Shown: positions 1 to 8,119 of the stretch, one piece after another
Layout of the letters: each line of letters starts with the position of its first letter
How positions within the stretch are numbered: the stretch's first letter is position 1
NCBI GenBank assembly: GCA_050050435.1
Contig: JASFUE010000023.1
Coordinates: 1-17,888, forward strand
Reading direction: 5' to 3'
DNA from: SG8-40 sp050050435
GTDB lineage: Bacteria; Pseudomonadota; Gammaproteobacteria; Burkholderiales; Eutrophovitaceae
Length of the DNA stretch: 17,888 nucleotides
Position numbers and translations under genes: made by a program
The notes under the pieces: model-generated
Seen by the model: only the letters and a program-made list of their open reading frames with translations
Database searches by the model: none
Told to the model about the DNA's origin: nothing

Positions 1-227
1 CCAACGCGACGGATCAGGATGCCGCCTCTTTGCACCTGCACACAGGACTGCTCTACACCTGTCGTTCAGGAGAACCGGAACTTGTCGAGGCAAACGAAGA
101 CGAGCATTCGGTCATCATCGCTTCGGAACCACTGACGCGCGATGCGAGCTGGCAGATCGTCCCGAACAACAGCATCGTCACCGTCGATGCGACAAGAACG
201 GTCGCTATCCGCCCGATCGGCATCTGA
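1..227 (+). CDS. Class II glutamine amidotransferase-like protein, C-terminal fragment
   Basis: The reading frame is open from base 3 to a TGA at 225-227 and runs off the left edge, so only the last 74 residues are visible. The tail carries ASEPLT, then SWQIVPNNSIVTVD, and ends in AIRPIGI. From memory this resembles the C-terminus of YafJ-like class II (Ntn-type) glutamine amidotransferases, which commonly end with an ASEPL segment followed by a W-x-x-VP-x-N-S block. The N-terminal catalytic Cys and the glutamine-binding residues lie outside the window, so activity cannot be judged. A TTG at 30 could start a 65-residue peptide, but the frame continues upstream without a stop and the family match favours a longer protein. 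It converges on the phosphoketolase gene with an 80-base gap. The family call is fairly good; the substrate is unknown. Confidence 0.7.
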   Translation, partial: NATDQDAASLHLHTGLLYTCRSGEPELVEANEDEHSVIIASEPLTRDASWQIVPNNSIVTVDATRTVAIRPIGI

Positions 228-307
228 ACGCCGAAGCCTGCTCATGCCGAACCAGGCGGGCCTTCATTCACCTGCTGCCGCCGTTGCGGATCGCCTGGCT
301 CGTGCAC

Positions 308-2695
308 TCAGGAAGGCCACTTCCAGTTGCGAACTTCCGGTAGATCCACCCCATGTTCGGCGATGTACTGCTTGTGCTCTATCAGCTTGTCCTTGAGCTG
401 CTGCTTGAGATAAATGCCCTTGTCGCCAGTCTGCGGCAAGCGGTCGACCACGTCCATCACCAGGTGAAAACGGTCCAGATCATTTAGCACCGTCATGTCG
501 AAAGGCGTGGTGATGGTGCCCTCTTCCTTGTAGCCGCGAACATGGATGTTGCGGTGGTTGGTTCGGCGGTAAGTCAACCGGTGTATCAGCCATGGATAAG
601 CGTGGTAAGCGAAGATGACTGGCTTGTCTCTGGTAAACAGCTCGTCGAAATCCTGGTTTGTCAACCCGTGCGGATGCTCGCTCGGCGGCTGCAACTTCAT
701 CAGGTCGACGATATTGACCACCCGAATCTTCAACTCGGGCAGATGCTCGCGCAGGATAGAAACAGCGGCGAGCGTTTCCAGTGTCGGCACGTCGCCGCAA
801 CACGCCATGACTACATCGGGCGCAACCGCCTGGTCGTTACTCGCCCACTGCCAGATTCCAATGCCCTGGGTGCAATGCTTGACGGCCTCGTCCATCGTCA
901 ACCACTGCGGCGCCGGATGTTTGCCGGCCACCACGACGTTTACGTAATGGTGACTTCGCAGGCAGTGATCCATGACCGACAGCAGGCAGTTAGCGTCAGG
1001 CGGAAAGTACACGCGTACAACTTCCGCTTTCTTGTTGACAACGTGATCGACAAATCCCGGATCCTGGTGAGTGAATCCGTTGTGGTCCTGGCGCCATACG
1101 TGAGAAGCGAGCAGGTAATTCAGCGAAGCGATCTTGTGTCGCCACGGCAGATGCGCAGTGACTTTCAACCACTTGGCATGCTGGTTGAACATCGAGTCAA
1201 TGATGTGGATGAATGCCTCGTAGCAGTTGAATACACCATGCCGCCCGGTCAGCAGATAGCCTTCGAGCCAGCCCTCGCACTGATGCTCGCTGAGCATTTC
1301 CATCACACGGCCGCTGGGCGCAAGAAATTCGTCGTTTGCGAGCGTCGTTCCGTTCCATTGACGCTGTGTTACCTGGAACATGGCCTCGAGGCCATTGGAT
1401 AAGGTTTCATCGGGGCCGAACATGCGAAAGTTGCGCTGCTCTCTGTTGAGTTTTACAACGTCGCGCAGGAACGGTCCCAGCACATGCGTGTCGCCGATTC
1501 CCGGTGAACCCGGCGCGGGCACGTCGGCTGCGTAATCGCGAAAGTCCGGTAACCGCAATTCACGCAGCAATTTGCCTCCATTGGCGTGAGGATTCGCGCC
1601 CATGCGACGCTCACCCTCGGGCGCGAGCTCGGCCAGTTCCGTTACCAGACGTCCATTCTCGTCGAACAATTCTTCCGGCCGGTAACTGCGCAACCAGTCC
1701 TCGAGAAGTTTGAGATGCTCCGGATTCTTGTGCGGGTGCAGCGGAACCTGGTGTGCCCGGAACGTACCTTCCACCTGGAGGCCGTCGACAACTTTTGGGC
1801 CGGTCCAGCCTTTGGGTGACTTCAGAACAATCATCGGCCAGCGCGGCCGACTCGGGTCATTATCCTCGCGCGCATTCGCCCATATTCGCTGGATGTCCGT
1901 TGTCACCTTATCCAGGGTGGCAGCCATCAACTGGTGCATCTGCGCCGGGTCATCGCCTTCAACAAAATACGGTGTCCAGCCACAACCGCGCAGGAATTGC
2001 TCCAACTCGTCCGGCTCAATGCGCGCAAGAACGGTCGGATTGGCGATCTTGTAACCGTTCAGATGCAGTATCGGCAGCACCGCGCCGTCGGTAATCGGAT
2101 CGAGGAACTTGTTCGAATGCCAGGCCGTTGCCAGCGGGCCAGTCTCCGCCTCGCCGTCTCCGACGACGCAGGCCACAATCAACTCCGGGTTGTCGAGCAC
2201 CGCACCAAAGGAATGGCTGAGTGAATAGCCCAATTCGCCGCCTTCGTGAATCGAGCCCGGGCACTCCGGCGAGGCATGGCTCGGAATGCCGCCGGGAAAC
2301 GAAAACTGGGTAAACAGCTTCTTCAGTCCCTCCTCGTCCTGGCTGACATTGGGATAAACCTCGCTGTACGTGCCCTCCAGGTAGGTATTGGCAACGACCG
2401 TGGGTCCGCCGTGTCCGGGACCGGAGACGTAGATCATGTCGAGGCCAAACTTCTTGATGACGCGATTCAGATGCGCATAAATGAAGTTCTGCCCCGGCGT
2501 CGTGCCCCAGTGTCCTAGCAACAACTTTTTCACATCGGTGATTGCCAGCGGTCGCTTGAGCAACGGATTGTCGTATAGAAAAATCTGCCCGACTGACAGA
2601 TAGTTGGCAGCGCGCCAGTAAGCGTCAATCTTGCTCAGCAGTTCCGATGGCAACGGTGTATCGGCATGACTCGCTTTCTTTATCCTGGTCGCCAT
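308..2695 (-). CDS. xfp: Xylulose-5-phosphate/fructose-6-phosphate phosphoketolase
   Basis: A 795-residue cytoplasmic thiamine-diphosphate enzyme that splits xylulose-5-P (and often fructose-6-P) with phosphate into acetyl-phosphate plus glyceraldehyde-3-P (or erythrose-4-P). Length is normal for the family. Visible motifs are GPGHGGP near residue 92, HEGGELGYSLSHSFG at about 150, the ThDP/Mg motif GDGEAETGP at about 179 followed by NGYKIANPT, then KSPKGWTGPK, LLTGRHGVFNCYEAF and the family-typical C-terminus ending RNWKW. The frame extends upstream to 2743, but those 16 extra residues overlap acetate kinase and are not family-like. The ATG at 2695 has an AAAGGAA Shine-Dalgarno with about 7 bases of spacing, so I start there. 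It lies 19 bases after acetate kinase, which uses its product, so the two almost certainly form one operon. Dual versus single substrate specificity cannot be decided from motifs. Confidence 0.97.
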   Translation of the reverse strand: MATRIKKASHADTPLPSELLSKIDAYWRAANYLSVGQIFLYDNPLLKRPLAITDVKKLLLGHWGTTPGQNFIYAHLNRVIKKFGLDMIYVSGPGHGGPTVVANTYLEGTYSEVYPNVSQDEEGLKKLFTQFSFPGGIPSHASPECPGSIHEGGELGYSLSHSFGAVLDNPELIVACVVGDGEAETGPLATAWHSNKFLDPITDGAVLPILHLNGYKIANPTVLARIEPDELEQFLRGCGWTPYFVEGDDPAQMHQLMAATLDKVTTDIQRIWANAREDNDPSRPRWPMIVLKSPKGWTGPKVVDGLQVEGTFRAHQVPLHPHKNPEHLKLLEDWLRSYRPEELFDENGRLVTELAELAPEGERRMGANPHANGGKLLRELRLPDFRDYAADVPAPGSPGIGDTHVLGPFLRDVVKLNREQRNFRMFGPDETLSNGLEAMFQVTQRQWNGTTLANDEFLAPSGRVMEMLSEHQCEGWLEGYLLTGRHGVFNCYEAFIHIIDSMFNQHAKWLKVTAHLPWRHKIASLNYLLASHVWRQDHNGFTHQDPGFVDHVVNKKAEVVRVYFPPDANCLLSVMDHCLRSHHYVNVVVAGKHPAPQWLTMDEAVKHCTQGIGIWQWASNDQAVAPDVVMACCGDVPTLETLAAVSILREHLPELKIRVVNIVDLMKLQPPSEHPHGLTNQDFDELFTRDKPVIFAYHAYPWLIHRLTYRRTNHRNIHVRGYKEEGTITTPFDMTVLNDLDRFHLVMDVVDRLPQTGDKGIYLKQQLKDKLIEHKQYIAEHGVDLPEVRNWKWPS

Positions 2696-2701
2696 ATTTC
2701 T

Positions 2702-2709
2702 ATTCCTTT
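2702..2709 (-). promoter_or_regulatory. Ribosome binding site deciding the phosphoketolase start
   Basis: On the minus strand AAAGGAAT lies about 7 bases upstream of the ATG at 2695. It is a strong Shine-Dalgarno match and sits between the acetate kinase stop (2715-2717) and the phosphoketolase start. It supports the internal ATG over the longer frame that overlaps acetate kinase. Confidence 0.75.
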
Positions 2710-2714
2710 CGTTT

Positions 2715-3950
2715 CTAGTCCTGCCTGACGGGAAGACTTGCACCTTGAAACCCGAGTACGGTGCAAGTCGATTTCGCGATCATCACTTCCTCGTCGGTAT
2801 GGATTACGCGAACAGTAACTCGACTGTCTGGCCCCGAAATAACGGCAGCATTCGCCGCGTTGCGCTTCTCGTCAACTTCGATTCCAAGAAATTGAAGTCC
2901 GTTACAGATGCGGGCACGGACCTCCGGCACGTTCTCACCGATACCCCCGGCGAAAATCAGCGTATCGACCTCTCCCAGTACCGCTGCGTAGGCACCGACA
3001 AATTTCTTCGCCTGATAACAGAACAGTTCTATCGCTTCGGCGGCACGCACATCGCTCGCCTCGCGCGCAAACAGGTCACGCATGTCGGAACTGGTTTCCG
3101 ATACACCGAGTAGTCCCGATTCATGGTTGATCATCTGGTTGAACTGTCGCGGCGTAAGCCCCTTGCCACGCATCAAATGCCAGGCCAGACCAGGGTCGAG
3201 GTCTCCGGTGCGCGTACTCATCACCAGCCCGGCTGTCGGCGTGAAGCCCATGCTGGTATCAACACTCTTGCCATCATGCACGGCGGTCATGCTCGCCCCG
3301 TTACCCAGGTGCGCGAGAATCACGCGCCCCTTCGCTGCTTGCGTACCGGCTACGCGCGTCAGTTCCTCCATCAGATAGGCGTACGAAAGACCGTGAAATC
3401 CGTAGCGCCGCATTCCCTGCGCTTCATAGCGCCGCGGCAGTGGCAACATGCGAGCAACACGGGGCAAATCATGATGGAAGGCAGTGTCGAAACACGCCAC
3501 CTGAACCAGCTTGGGATGTAGCCGGCGAAACGCCTTGATCAGGCGAATCTCGCCGGGCAAGTGATCCGGGAAAAAAGGGCTGAGCTCGCGCAACGCCTCG
3601 AGCAAATCCGCGGTGATGCGCTGCGGGTCGACATTTGCGGAGCCACTGTGCACCACGCGGTGCCCCACCGCGGCCAATGTATCGGACTTGCCGCGTTCCT
3701 CGAGCCAGGTCATCAGCGCCTTGACTGCCGCCGTGTGATCCGCTGCCGCCACAGCACGCGACACGTTATCCTCAGCCTGTTCGCCCGTGACCTTGAGAAC
3801 CGGGTCCGGCAGCCCGATGCGCTCGATAGCTCCGGATACTACCCGCTCGAGCGCATCGTCCAGCTCGAACAAAGCAAACTTGATACTCGATGATCCGGCA
3901 TTCACTGTCAGGATGCGAGCGTTAGCGGATTTCATGGATAGGTCATTCAT
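2715..3950 (-). CDS. ackA: Acetate kinase
   Basis: A 411-residue ASKHA-fold kinase that interconverts acetyl-phosphate plus ADP with acetate plus ATP in the cytoplasm. Motifs in order: TVNAGSSSIKF at residues 15-25, GHRVVHSG at 96-103 (substrate-binding Arg98), FFPDHLP with His130, CFDTAFH at 153-159 with Asp155, YGFHGLSY with His186, the nucleotide-binding HLGNGAS at 214-220, STRTGDLDPG with Arg247, FAGGIGEN at 333-340, and TDEEVMIA near 385. All residues known to matter in the Methanosarcina enzyme have counterparts. The ATG at 3950 is preceded by CCGGAG at good spacing; an in-frame ATG five codons later has no comparable site. It is followed 19 bases later by phosphoketolase. No phosphotransacetylase is present here, so acetyl-phosphate from phosphoketolase probably feeds ATP formation directly. 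Confidence 0.97.
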   Translation of the reverse strand: MNDLSMKSANARILTVNAGSSSIKFALFELDDALERVVSGAIERIGLPDPVLKVTGEQAEDNVSRAVAAADHTAAVKALMTWLEERGKSDTLAAVGHRVVHSGSANVDPQRITADLLEALRELSPFFPDHLPGEIRLIKAFRRLHPKLVQVACFDTAFHHDLPRVARMLPLPRRYEAQGMRRYGFHGLSYAYLMEELTRVAGTQAAKGRVILAHLGNGASMTAVHDGKSVDTSMGFTPTAGLVMSTRTGDLDPGLAWHLMRGKGLTPRQFNQMINHESGLLGVSETSSDMRDLFAREASDVRAAEAIELFCYQAKKFVGAYAAVLGEVDTLIFAGGIGENVPEVRARICNGLQFLGIEVDEKRNAANAAVISGPDSRVTVRVIHTDEEVMIAKSTCTVLGFQGASLPVRQD

Positions 3951-3956
3951 TACTCG

Positions 3957-3997
3957 GCTCCGGGGTCACGCCCGTTTCTGCAGCGACTGCCCGGAGC
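3957..3997 (-). promoter_or_regulatory. Inverted repeat covering the acetate kinase ribosome binding site
   Basis: Perfect 8-base arms GCTCCGGG (3957-3964) and CCCGGAGC (3990-3997) are separated by 25 bases, in the 86-base gap between the phosphorylase stop and the acetate kinase start. In the minus-strand transcript the downstream arm contains the GGAG that serves as the acetate kinase Shine-Dalgarno. Folding would hide that site. There is no T-run after it, so it does not look like an intrinsic terminator. Whether it forms in vivo is unknown. Confidence 0.35.
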
Positions 3998-4036
3998 ACT
4001 TGTAGGTTCTGATCTGCACCTGCATCTTCAAACCGG

Positions 4037-6583
4037 TCATCGCTGCCAAAGTATCTCGGAAGCTTCCAGGGGAACTGAGACCCCGTCATGTATGGCAATC
4101 ACCCGTGGTGTGTAGTCGGCCGCCGGACGCGATGCCGGTACCATTGCACGGTACATGTAGCCGTTTTGCGCACCGGTCAGTTTTTTCGCTTGCTTCATTT
4201 CCATGCGAAACGGTGAAACGCCATCGGAATTATCTGCATATATCTCCACCCGTACGGCTCCAGGTTCAACGTCGTCAAGGTACAACGGCACTTCGAATAC
4301 ATACTGCCCCTCATATTTTTCAATCTTCAATTCACCAAAATGCAGCGCGGCCCATTTCTGATCCAGTTCGCGTTGCCATTTCACAATCTGCTCTCCCATT
4401 GCGCCATTGTCAGCAGCGCGGCGGCGGTATTTGCCTGCCGCCGGCAGATAAAACTGCTCTAGGTATTCGCGGACCACGCGGTTAGTCGAGTACCTTGGTG
4501 TCAGGCGCGCCATGCTCTCGCGCATGCGCGCGCACCAGGCTGCCGGTACACCGTTGGCGTTGCGATCATAGAACTCGGGGATCACTTCGTTCTCCAGCAG
4601 GTCATAGAGTGCGTTTGCTTCGAATGCGTCCCAGGCAGGATCGTCATCATGTTCCTTGCCATCCCCCAACGCCCACCCGACTTCCGGCGCATAGGCTTCC
4701 GCCCACCATCCGTCCAGTTCCGAGACGTTGATGCCGCCATTGACCAGTACCTTCATGCCACTGGTGCCACTCGCCTCCCATGGGCGGCGTGGCGTATTGA
4801 GCCAAACATCGACGCCTTGCACCAGATGCTCTGTCAGATGCATGTCGTAGTCGCTGAGAAAAATTGCATGTGGTCGTATTTGCGGTTGGCGGATGAACTG
4901 CGTCCATTGCCGAATCAACATTTGACCGGCATGATCCGCCGGATGCGCCTTGCCGGCCATGATCAGTTGCACCGGACGTTGCGGATTGCTTAGCAGGCGC
5001 AGCAATCGCGCCGGATTATGCAACAGCAAATTCGGTCGCTTGTAGGTCGCGAACCGCCGCGCGAATCCGATTGTGAGCGTGTTGGGATCAAACAAATGCT
5101 TCGCCGCATCAACTGCCTCCGGCGATGCTCCGGCCGCTGCGAGCTCCCTCGACAACCGCTCACGCGCGTATTCGACGAGTTCCGTTCTCGCTGCAAGGCG
5201 GAATTGCCACAGCTCGGCGTCCGGAACGCAGCAAATGTCGCGCTCCAGCCTTTCGGTCACCCCCAACCAGCGATTCTTTCCGCAGGCACGTGTCCATAGT
5301 TCATCGGCCGGAGCCGAATCCCAGCTCGGCGTGTGCACGCCGTTGGTCACATGGCTGACCGGAACTTCAGCTTGCGGCCAGCGCGCAAAAAGCGGCGCAA
5401 ACATGTGCCGGCTGACTTCTCCATGCAATCGACTGACACCATTCACCGCGCCGCTGCCACGCATTGCCAGGTAGGCCATGTTGAAAGGTTCGGATCGGTC
5501 ATTGGCATTTCGACGGCCCAGCGCGAGCAACTCATCGATCGCAATCTGCAGACCTTGCTCCGCATAGCCGGTGAGATATTGCGCGATCAAGCCAGGCTCG
5601 AAGCGGTCGAACCCCGCTGCCACCGCAGTGTGCGTGGTGAACAAATTGCCTGCGCGAGTCACCGCCAGCGCGACCTCGAAAGGCTGCCCGCTCGTTTGCA
5701 TGAAACTTCGTGCGCGCTCCAGTACTGCAAAGGCGGCATGTCCTTCATTGAGATGGCAGACTTCGGGATGAATGTCGAGCGCCATGAGCAGTCGCCAACC
5801 GCCAATGCCAAGTAGCAGCTCCTGTTTGAGCCGCAGATCCGGCCCACCTCCGTACAACTCGCTGGTGATGCCCCGATGAGCCGGGTAATTGGCAGCATCA
5901 TTGCTGTCGAGCAAATAAAGCTTCAGTCTGCCGACCTGTACCTGCCAGGCGCGTAACCAGACCGAATACCCCGGCAATCCGATTTCCAGGCGTAACCATT
6001 CGCCGTTTGGGCGTCGCACAGGCGCAATCGGCAACTGCCCGGGATCGTTATAGGGGTACAGCGCTTGCTGCGCGCCATCCTTGTCGAGCACCTGGCGGAA
6101 ATAACCCTGTTGGTACAACAGGCCGATACCAACTACCGGCACCCCGAGATCGCTGGCAGCCTTGAGTTGATCCCCTGCAACGTTGCCCAGTCCGCCGGAG
6201 TAGATCGGCAAAGCTTCGCCGAGCATGAACTCCATGCTGAAATACGCGATACTACTTAGTGGCGGTTGCGGGTAGTTTTGCTGAAACCAGGCCGGCGCCT
6301 CTGCTGTTTCGCGGCGCGCTTGTACCAGCTCATCGACGTTCTTCCGGAAGCCAGCCTCGGCGAGTTCGCTCTGAAGTTTCTCGTGAGAAACAGTCTGCAA
6401 TACGACCCATGGGTTGTGTGTTAACTCCCAGAGGACCGGATCAAGCTGCCGCCATATCTGGTCGGTGGAGTGATCCCATGATGAACGCATGTCCAGAGCA
6501 AGCGTGGATAAGGCTTCCATCGCCTTACTGTCGACAGCGCTCTTGCGTCGCGACGAACCTTGGACACGCACCTTGTCGTCCAT
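4037..6583 (-). CDS. glgP: Alpha-glucan (glycogen/maltodextrin) phosphorylase
   Basis: An 848-residue PLP-dependent GT35 enzyme that releases glucose-1-phosphate from alpha-1,4-glucans. The N-terminus (residues 23-70, with SSWDHSTDQIWRQLDP and LWELTHNPW) matches the DUF3417-type lead domain of the Thermotoga-like phosphorylase subfamily rather than the short animal/E. coli type. Core motifs are IAYFSMEF at 112-119, SGGLGNVAGDQLKAASDLG at 129-147, HLNEGHAAF at 277-285, KRPNLLL and AGKAHPAD around 515-550, and the PLP motif EASGTSGMK with Lys611. The last roughly 110 residues form an extra C-terminal domain ending VPLEASEILWQR. The start ATG at 6583 lies 11 bases after the transaldolase stop with only a weak ribosome site, suggesting translational coupling. 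An ATG at codon 22 is a possible alternative. Confidence 0.95.
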   Translation of the reverse strand: MDDKVRVQGSSRRKSAVDSKAMEALSTLALDMRSSWDHSTDQIWRQLDPVLWELTHNPWVVLQTVSHEKLQSELAEAGFRKNVDELVQARRETAEAPAWFQQNYPQPPLSSIAYFSMEFMLGEALPIYSGGLGNVAGDQLKAASDLGVPVVGIGLLYQQGYFRQVLDKDGAQQALYPYNDPGQLPIAPVRRPNGEWLRLEIGLPGYSVWLRAWQVQVGRLKLYLLDSNDAANYPAHRGITSELYGGGPDLRLKQELLLGIGGWRLLMALDIHPEVCHLNEGHAAFAVLERARSFMQTSGQPFEVALAVTRAGNLFTTHTAVAAGFDRFEPGLIAQYLTGYAEQGLQIAIDELLALGRRNANDRSEPFNMAYLAMRGSGAVNGVSRLHGEVSRHMFAPLFARWPQAEVPVSHVTNGVHTPSWDSAPADELWTRACGKNRWLGVTERLERDICCVPDAELWQFRLAARTELVEYARERLSRELAAAGASPEAVDAAKHLFDPNTLTIGFARRFATYKRPNLLLHNPARLLRLLSNPQRPVQLIMAGKAHPADHAGQMLIRQWTQFIRQPQIRPHAIFLSDYDMHLTEHLVQGVDVWLNTPRRPWEASGTSGMKVLVNGGINVSELDGWWAEAYAPEVGWALGDGKEHDDDPAWDAFEANALYDLLENEVIPEFYDRNANGVPAAWCARMRESMARLTPRYSTNRVVREYLEQFYLPAAGKYRRRAADNGAMGEQIVKWQRELDQKWAALHFGELKIEKYEGQYVFEVPLYLDDVEPGAVRVEIYADNSDGVSPFRMEMKQAKKLTGAQNGYMYRAMVPASRPAADYTPRVIAIHDGVSVPLEASEILWQR

Positions 6584-6594
6584 ATGCGGCTCGT

Positions 6595-7695
6595 CTAATC
6601 CGGTCCTGACAGGTTTGTTGCCGGCAACGCTTCAGCCTTTTCGGCAATCGTACTCAGCAGGTCGCGCCACGACTTGGCAAATGCCGCAGTTCCGTCACGC
6701 TGCAGCCGGGCTGCCAGCGCCGCATCGTCCACTCCGGCGCGGGCAAATTCGTTGAGCACTGCTTCGGCATCACCACCGTCGGCAGGTAACGCGTCTTTCA
6801 CCGAACCATGTTCAGCGAAGGCGTGCAGTGTTTTCTCCGGCATCGTGCTGATCGTATTCGGCGCCGCCAGCGCCTCAATGTAGAGGACGTCCGACGCGGC
6901 AGGATCCTTGGTACCGGTGCTCGCCCACAGTAAACGCTGCGCACGCGCGCCTGCTGCAACCAGTTTCTTCCACCGCTGCGATGCCAGAAGCTCAACGTAG
7001 GCTTTATAAGTACGCATCGCGATCGCTATACCGAGTCGGTTACGAAGTTCAGCGGGCACCTCATCGTTGACCGCCGCGTCCCAGCGGCTGACAAAAAGAG
7101 ACGCCACACTGCCAACGTTTGGATCGCGGCCAGCTTCGATGCGGCGCTCGATGCCGCGCATATACGCATCTGCCGCGGCCAGGTAGTGTTCGCGTGAAAA
7201 CAGCAATGTCACATTCACCGGCACACCGGCAAAGATCGATTCCTCGATCGCGGGAAGTCCGGCAGGTGTGCCGGGAATCTTGACCAACAGGTTCGGACGC
7301 TCGGCGCGCGCATGTAGTTGCGCTGCCGCCCGTATCGTCGCTTTCGTGTCGTCGGCGAGTAATGGCGAAACTTCCAGCGAAACCCAACCATCCTTGCCAA
7401 TGCTGGCATCGTGGGCTGGTCGGAACAGGTCCGCAGCGCGTGTCAAATCCTCGAACGCAAGTTCAAAGAACAGGTCTTCCCCGGACCTTCCGGCAACCGC
7501 TTTGTTGCGGATAGTTTCGTCGTAAGAATCGCTGTTACTGATCGCCCGATCAAAGATCGTCGGATTGGAAGTCAGGCCGGTGACCGAAAGGTCCTTGATG
7601 TAGCGCGCCAAGGCACCACTATCGAGGAGGCCACGGGTAATGTTGTCCAGCCAGAGACTCTGACCAAGATCATGAAGCTGTCTTGTCGCGTTCAT
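6595..7695 (-). CDS. tal: Transaldolase
   Basis: A 366-residue class I transaldolase of the pentose phosphate pathway, transferring a dihydroxyacetone unit between sedoheptulose-7-P/glyceraldehyde-3-P and erythrose-4-P/fructose-6-P. Motifs are LWLDNITRGLL at 14-24, SVTGLTSNPTIFDRA at 37-51, SLEVSP at 106-111, the Schiff-base motif LLVKIPGT with Lys139, PVNVTLLFS near 160, and LWASTGTKDP. The length and the C-terminus (AGVDDAALAARLQRDG, then AFAKSW) fit the longer mycobacterial-type subfamily (about 360-370 residues) better than the 317-residue E. coli TalB type. The frame runs back to 7788, but ATG 7695 has AGGAGA about 5 bases upstream and the family-like N-terminus. It is the first gene of the minus-strand carbon operon and supplies or balances the sugar phosphates that phosphoketolase splits. 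Confidence 0.95.
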   Translation of the reverse strand: MNATRQLHDLGQSLWLDNITRGLLDSGALARYIKDLSVTGLTSNPTIFDRAISNSDSYDETIRNKAVAGRSGEDLFFELAFEDLTRAADLFRPAHDASIGKDGWVSLEVSPLLADDTKATIRAAAQLHARAERPNLLVKIPGTPAGLPAIEESIFAGVPVNVTLLFSREHYLAAADAYMRGIERRIEAGRDPNVGSVASLFVSRWDAAVNDEVPAELRNRLGIAIAMRTYKAYVELLASQRWKKLVAAGARAQRLLWASTGTKDPAASDVLYIEALAAPNTISTMPEKTLHAFAEHGSVKDALPADGGDAEAVLNEFARAGVDDAALAARLQRDGTAAFAKSWRDLLSTIAEKAEALPATNLSGPD

Positions 7696-7699
7696 ATCG

Positions 7700-7705
7700 T
7701 CTCCT
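7700..7705 (-). promoter_or_regulatory. Ribosome binding site deciding the transaldolase start
   Basis: The minus strand reads AGGAGA followed by CGAT and the ATG at 7695. This near-consensus Shine-Dalgarno fixes the start 31 codons inside the longest open frame. Confidence 0.75.
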
Positions 7706-8060
7706 GGTTCTGCGCCGGCAACGGGATCGGAGCCGACAACTGATGTTTGACGAAATTGCCGATGTGCGCTGTATCCGGCAGACCGCAACAGAAATCTGGA
7801 TCCGTACGCCGTTCGACATCTTGCGCCACATCAACCATATGACATATTCCTGCCCCGGCACCGTAACACCGGCGCCGATGTGGCTATCGACATAAGGCAA
7901 CCCGCCACACTTTACTACCTTAATACTGACGACAGCGCCCGGGTTGATTGGTTTCCGGACGATCTCCCTGAACAGCGCCGGAACCCGATTGAACCGGCTT
8001 GCCTTCCACCCTCCGGGGCGCGAACGCCGGCCGGGACTCGGGGTCAAACGAAAAACGAAA

Positions 8061-8089
8061 TTGACAGATATTGGTGATACTACCAAAAT
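8061..8089 (+). promoter_or_regulatory. Sigma70-like promoter of the TetR/efflux operon
   Basis: A perfect -35 TTGACA (8061-8066) is followed after 17 bases by CAAAAT (8084-8089), which matches TATAAT at four of six positions. Predicted initiation near 8096 leaves a leader of about 24 bases before the TetR start at 8120. The spacer and -10 box are overlapped by the first palindrome, as expected for a repressed promoter. Confidence 0.5.
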
Positions 8090-8108
8090 AGTTGGTAGTT
8101 ATACCAAT
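8070..8108. promoter_or_regulatory. Tandem palindromic operator for the TetR regulator
   Basis: Two copies of the 16-bp palindrome TTGGT-N6-ACCAA lie at 8071-8086 and 8092-8107, separated by 5 bases, with centres 21 bp apart (two helical turns). Together they form one larger nested symmetry: outer arms ATTGGT (8070-8075) and ACCAAT (8103-8108), inner arms ACTACCAA (8079-8086) and TTGGTAGT (8092-8099). They overlap the -10 region of the promoter just upstream of the TetR-family gene. This is the usual geometry for autorepression by one or two TetR dimers. The binding protein is inferred from position. Confidence 0.65.
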
Positions 8109-8119
8109 ACGATGAAACC

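Larger units (their letters stand above)
7696..8119. other. 424-base divergent intergenic region
   Basis: It separates the leftward carbon operon from the rightward TetR/efflux operon. The right end (8061-8108) holds a promoter and two palindromes, listed separately. In the remaining part I found no convincing gene, RNA or strong promoter for transaldolase. A 50-codon frame (7743-7895, plus) and a longer minus frame (7670-8086) are open, but neither has a ribosome site or recognisable family. The transaldolase promoter must lie somewhere here but could not be placed. Confidence 0.6.

Noticed and set aside
252..298. Inverted repeat CCAGGCG / CGCCTGG between the amidotransferase and phosphoketolase ends
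   Set aside because: The 7-bp arms are 33 bases apart, with no T-run after either; too weak to call a terminator.
542..1402. 286-codon plus-strand frame inside phosphoketolase
   Set aside because: It is the antisense of a strongly conserved gene and shows no family motifs.
7743..7895. 50-codon plus-strand frame in the divergent region
   Set aside because: No ribosome binding site, no recognisable motif and no clear codon bias; short open frames are expected in this GC range.
7670..8086. 138-codon minus-strand frame overlapping the transaldolase start
   Set aside because: It overlaps the transaldolase start in another frame, has no ribosome site, is rich in Arg/Ser and matches no family I know.
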